From: an uncultured Mycolicibacterium sp.
GTDB taxonomy: Bacteria; Actinomycetota; Actinomycetes; Mycobacteriales; Mycobacteriaceae
Assembly: GCF_937941905.1 (NCBI RefSeq)
Contig: NZ_CALDGS010000009.1
Coordinates: 1 to 35,464 of the forward strand
Direction: 5' to 3'
Length of the DNA stretch: 35,464 bases
This document shows positions 35,422 through 35,464 of this stretch, one piece after another (positions within the stretch are counted from its first letter, which is position 1; each line of letters starts with the position of its first letter). Position numbers and translations under genes: made by a program. The notes under the pieces are model-generated. The model was not told the origin of the DNA, made no database searches, and saw only the letters and a list, made by a program, of their open reading frames with translations.

Positions 35422-35464
35422 TTTCCCGCGAGCGACCGTGTCTGCACCCCGACACGCCGGGCGC
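35422..35464. repeat. Partial dispersed GCGAGCGACCG element at the right edge
   Basis: TTTCCCGCGAGCGACCGTGT here matches the left arm of the 7616 hairpin, and CCCCGACACGCCG (35447-35459) is the reverse complement of the segment right after that hairpin. The other arm is beyond the window. It follows the encapsulin stop by 12 bp and may act as terminator. Confidence 0.6.

Overview
The window is a high-GC actinobacterial chromosome segment, almost certainly from a Mycobacterium/Mycolicibacterium species. The gene order from memory of M. tuberculosis matches the Rv0798c-Rv0819 block (encapsulin, DyP, pepC, glyoxalase, purL, CPBP protease, sterol-carrier-like protein, purF, purM, DUF3073 protein, YgfZ, pabC, nitrobindin-like protein, sseC, cysA2/sseA, thiX, lmeA, glnR, mshD), with the pst phosphate operon next to mshD. 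I see no tRNA, rRNA, CRISPR array, insertion sequence or replication origin.

Layout. 1-4348 (minus): glnR, mshD, pstS, pstC, pstA (partial), with a RegX3-type direct repeat just upstream of pstS. 4525-7601 (plus): lmeA, thiX, then a leaderless short ORF with eight consecutive Cys codons ahead of a DUF4395 membrane protein, a rhodanese-type sulfurtransferase and sseC; this is a cysteine-responsive attenuator operon. 7743-9851 (plus): a 32-aa leaderless membrane peptide coupled to a nitrobindin-like protein, then a two-domain TetR regulator broken by a one-base frameshift in a G run. 9835-16117: a solute-binding lipoprotein, pabC and ygfZ sharing a 34-bp divergent leaderless promoter region, a DUF3073 protein, purM and purF. 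16433-18795 (plus): an SsuD-like/SfnB-like organosulfur pair. 18852-23953 (minus): purL, a membrane alpha/beta hydrolase, a CPBP protease and a sterol-carrier-like protein, tightly coupled.

24074-31840 (minus) holds three paralogous exported proteins of 730, 780 and 602 aa. They look like the PE-PPE serine-hydrolase domain without a PE or PPE N-terminus, and all three seem to lack the nucleophile Ser and the catalytic His. They lie between the purL and Rv0801/Rv0800 orthologs, where I recall nothing comparable in M. tuberculosis. Two of them share an exactly identical 86-bp 3' end that includes the terminator. This is the least understood part of the window.

31904-35409: a glyoxalase-fold protein and an M18 aminopeptidase (minus), then a DyP peroxidase with a C-terminal cargo-loading peptide directly followed by its encapsulin shell (plus).

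Sulfur and redox functions recur: mycothiol synthesis, thioredoxin-like protein, cysteine attenuator with sulfurtransferase, organosulfur monooxygenases, nitrobindin and encapsulated peroxidase. Phosphate and nitrogen control (RegX3 box, GlnR) sits at the left end and purine synthesis in the middle. Family assignments come from reading protein motifs by eye, not from searches.
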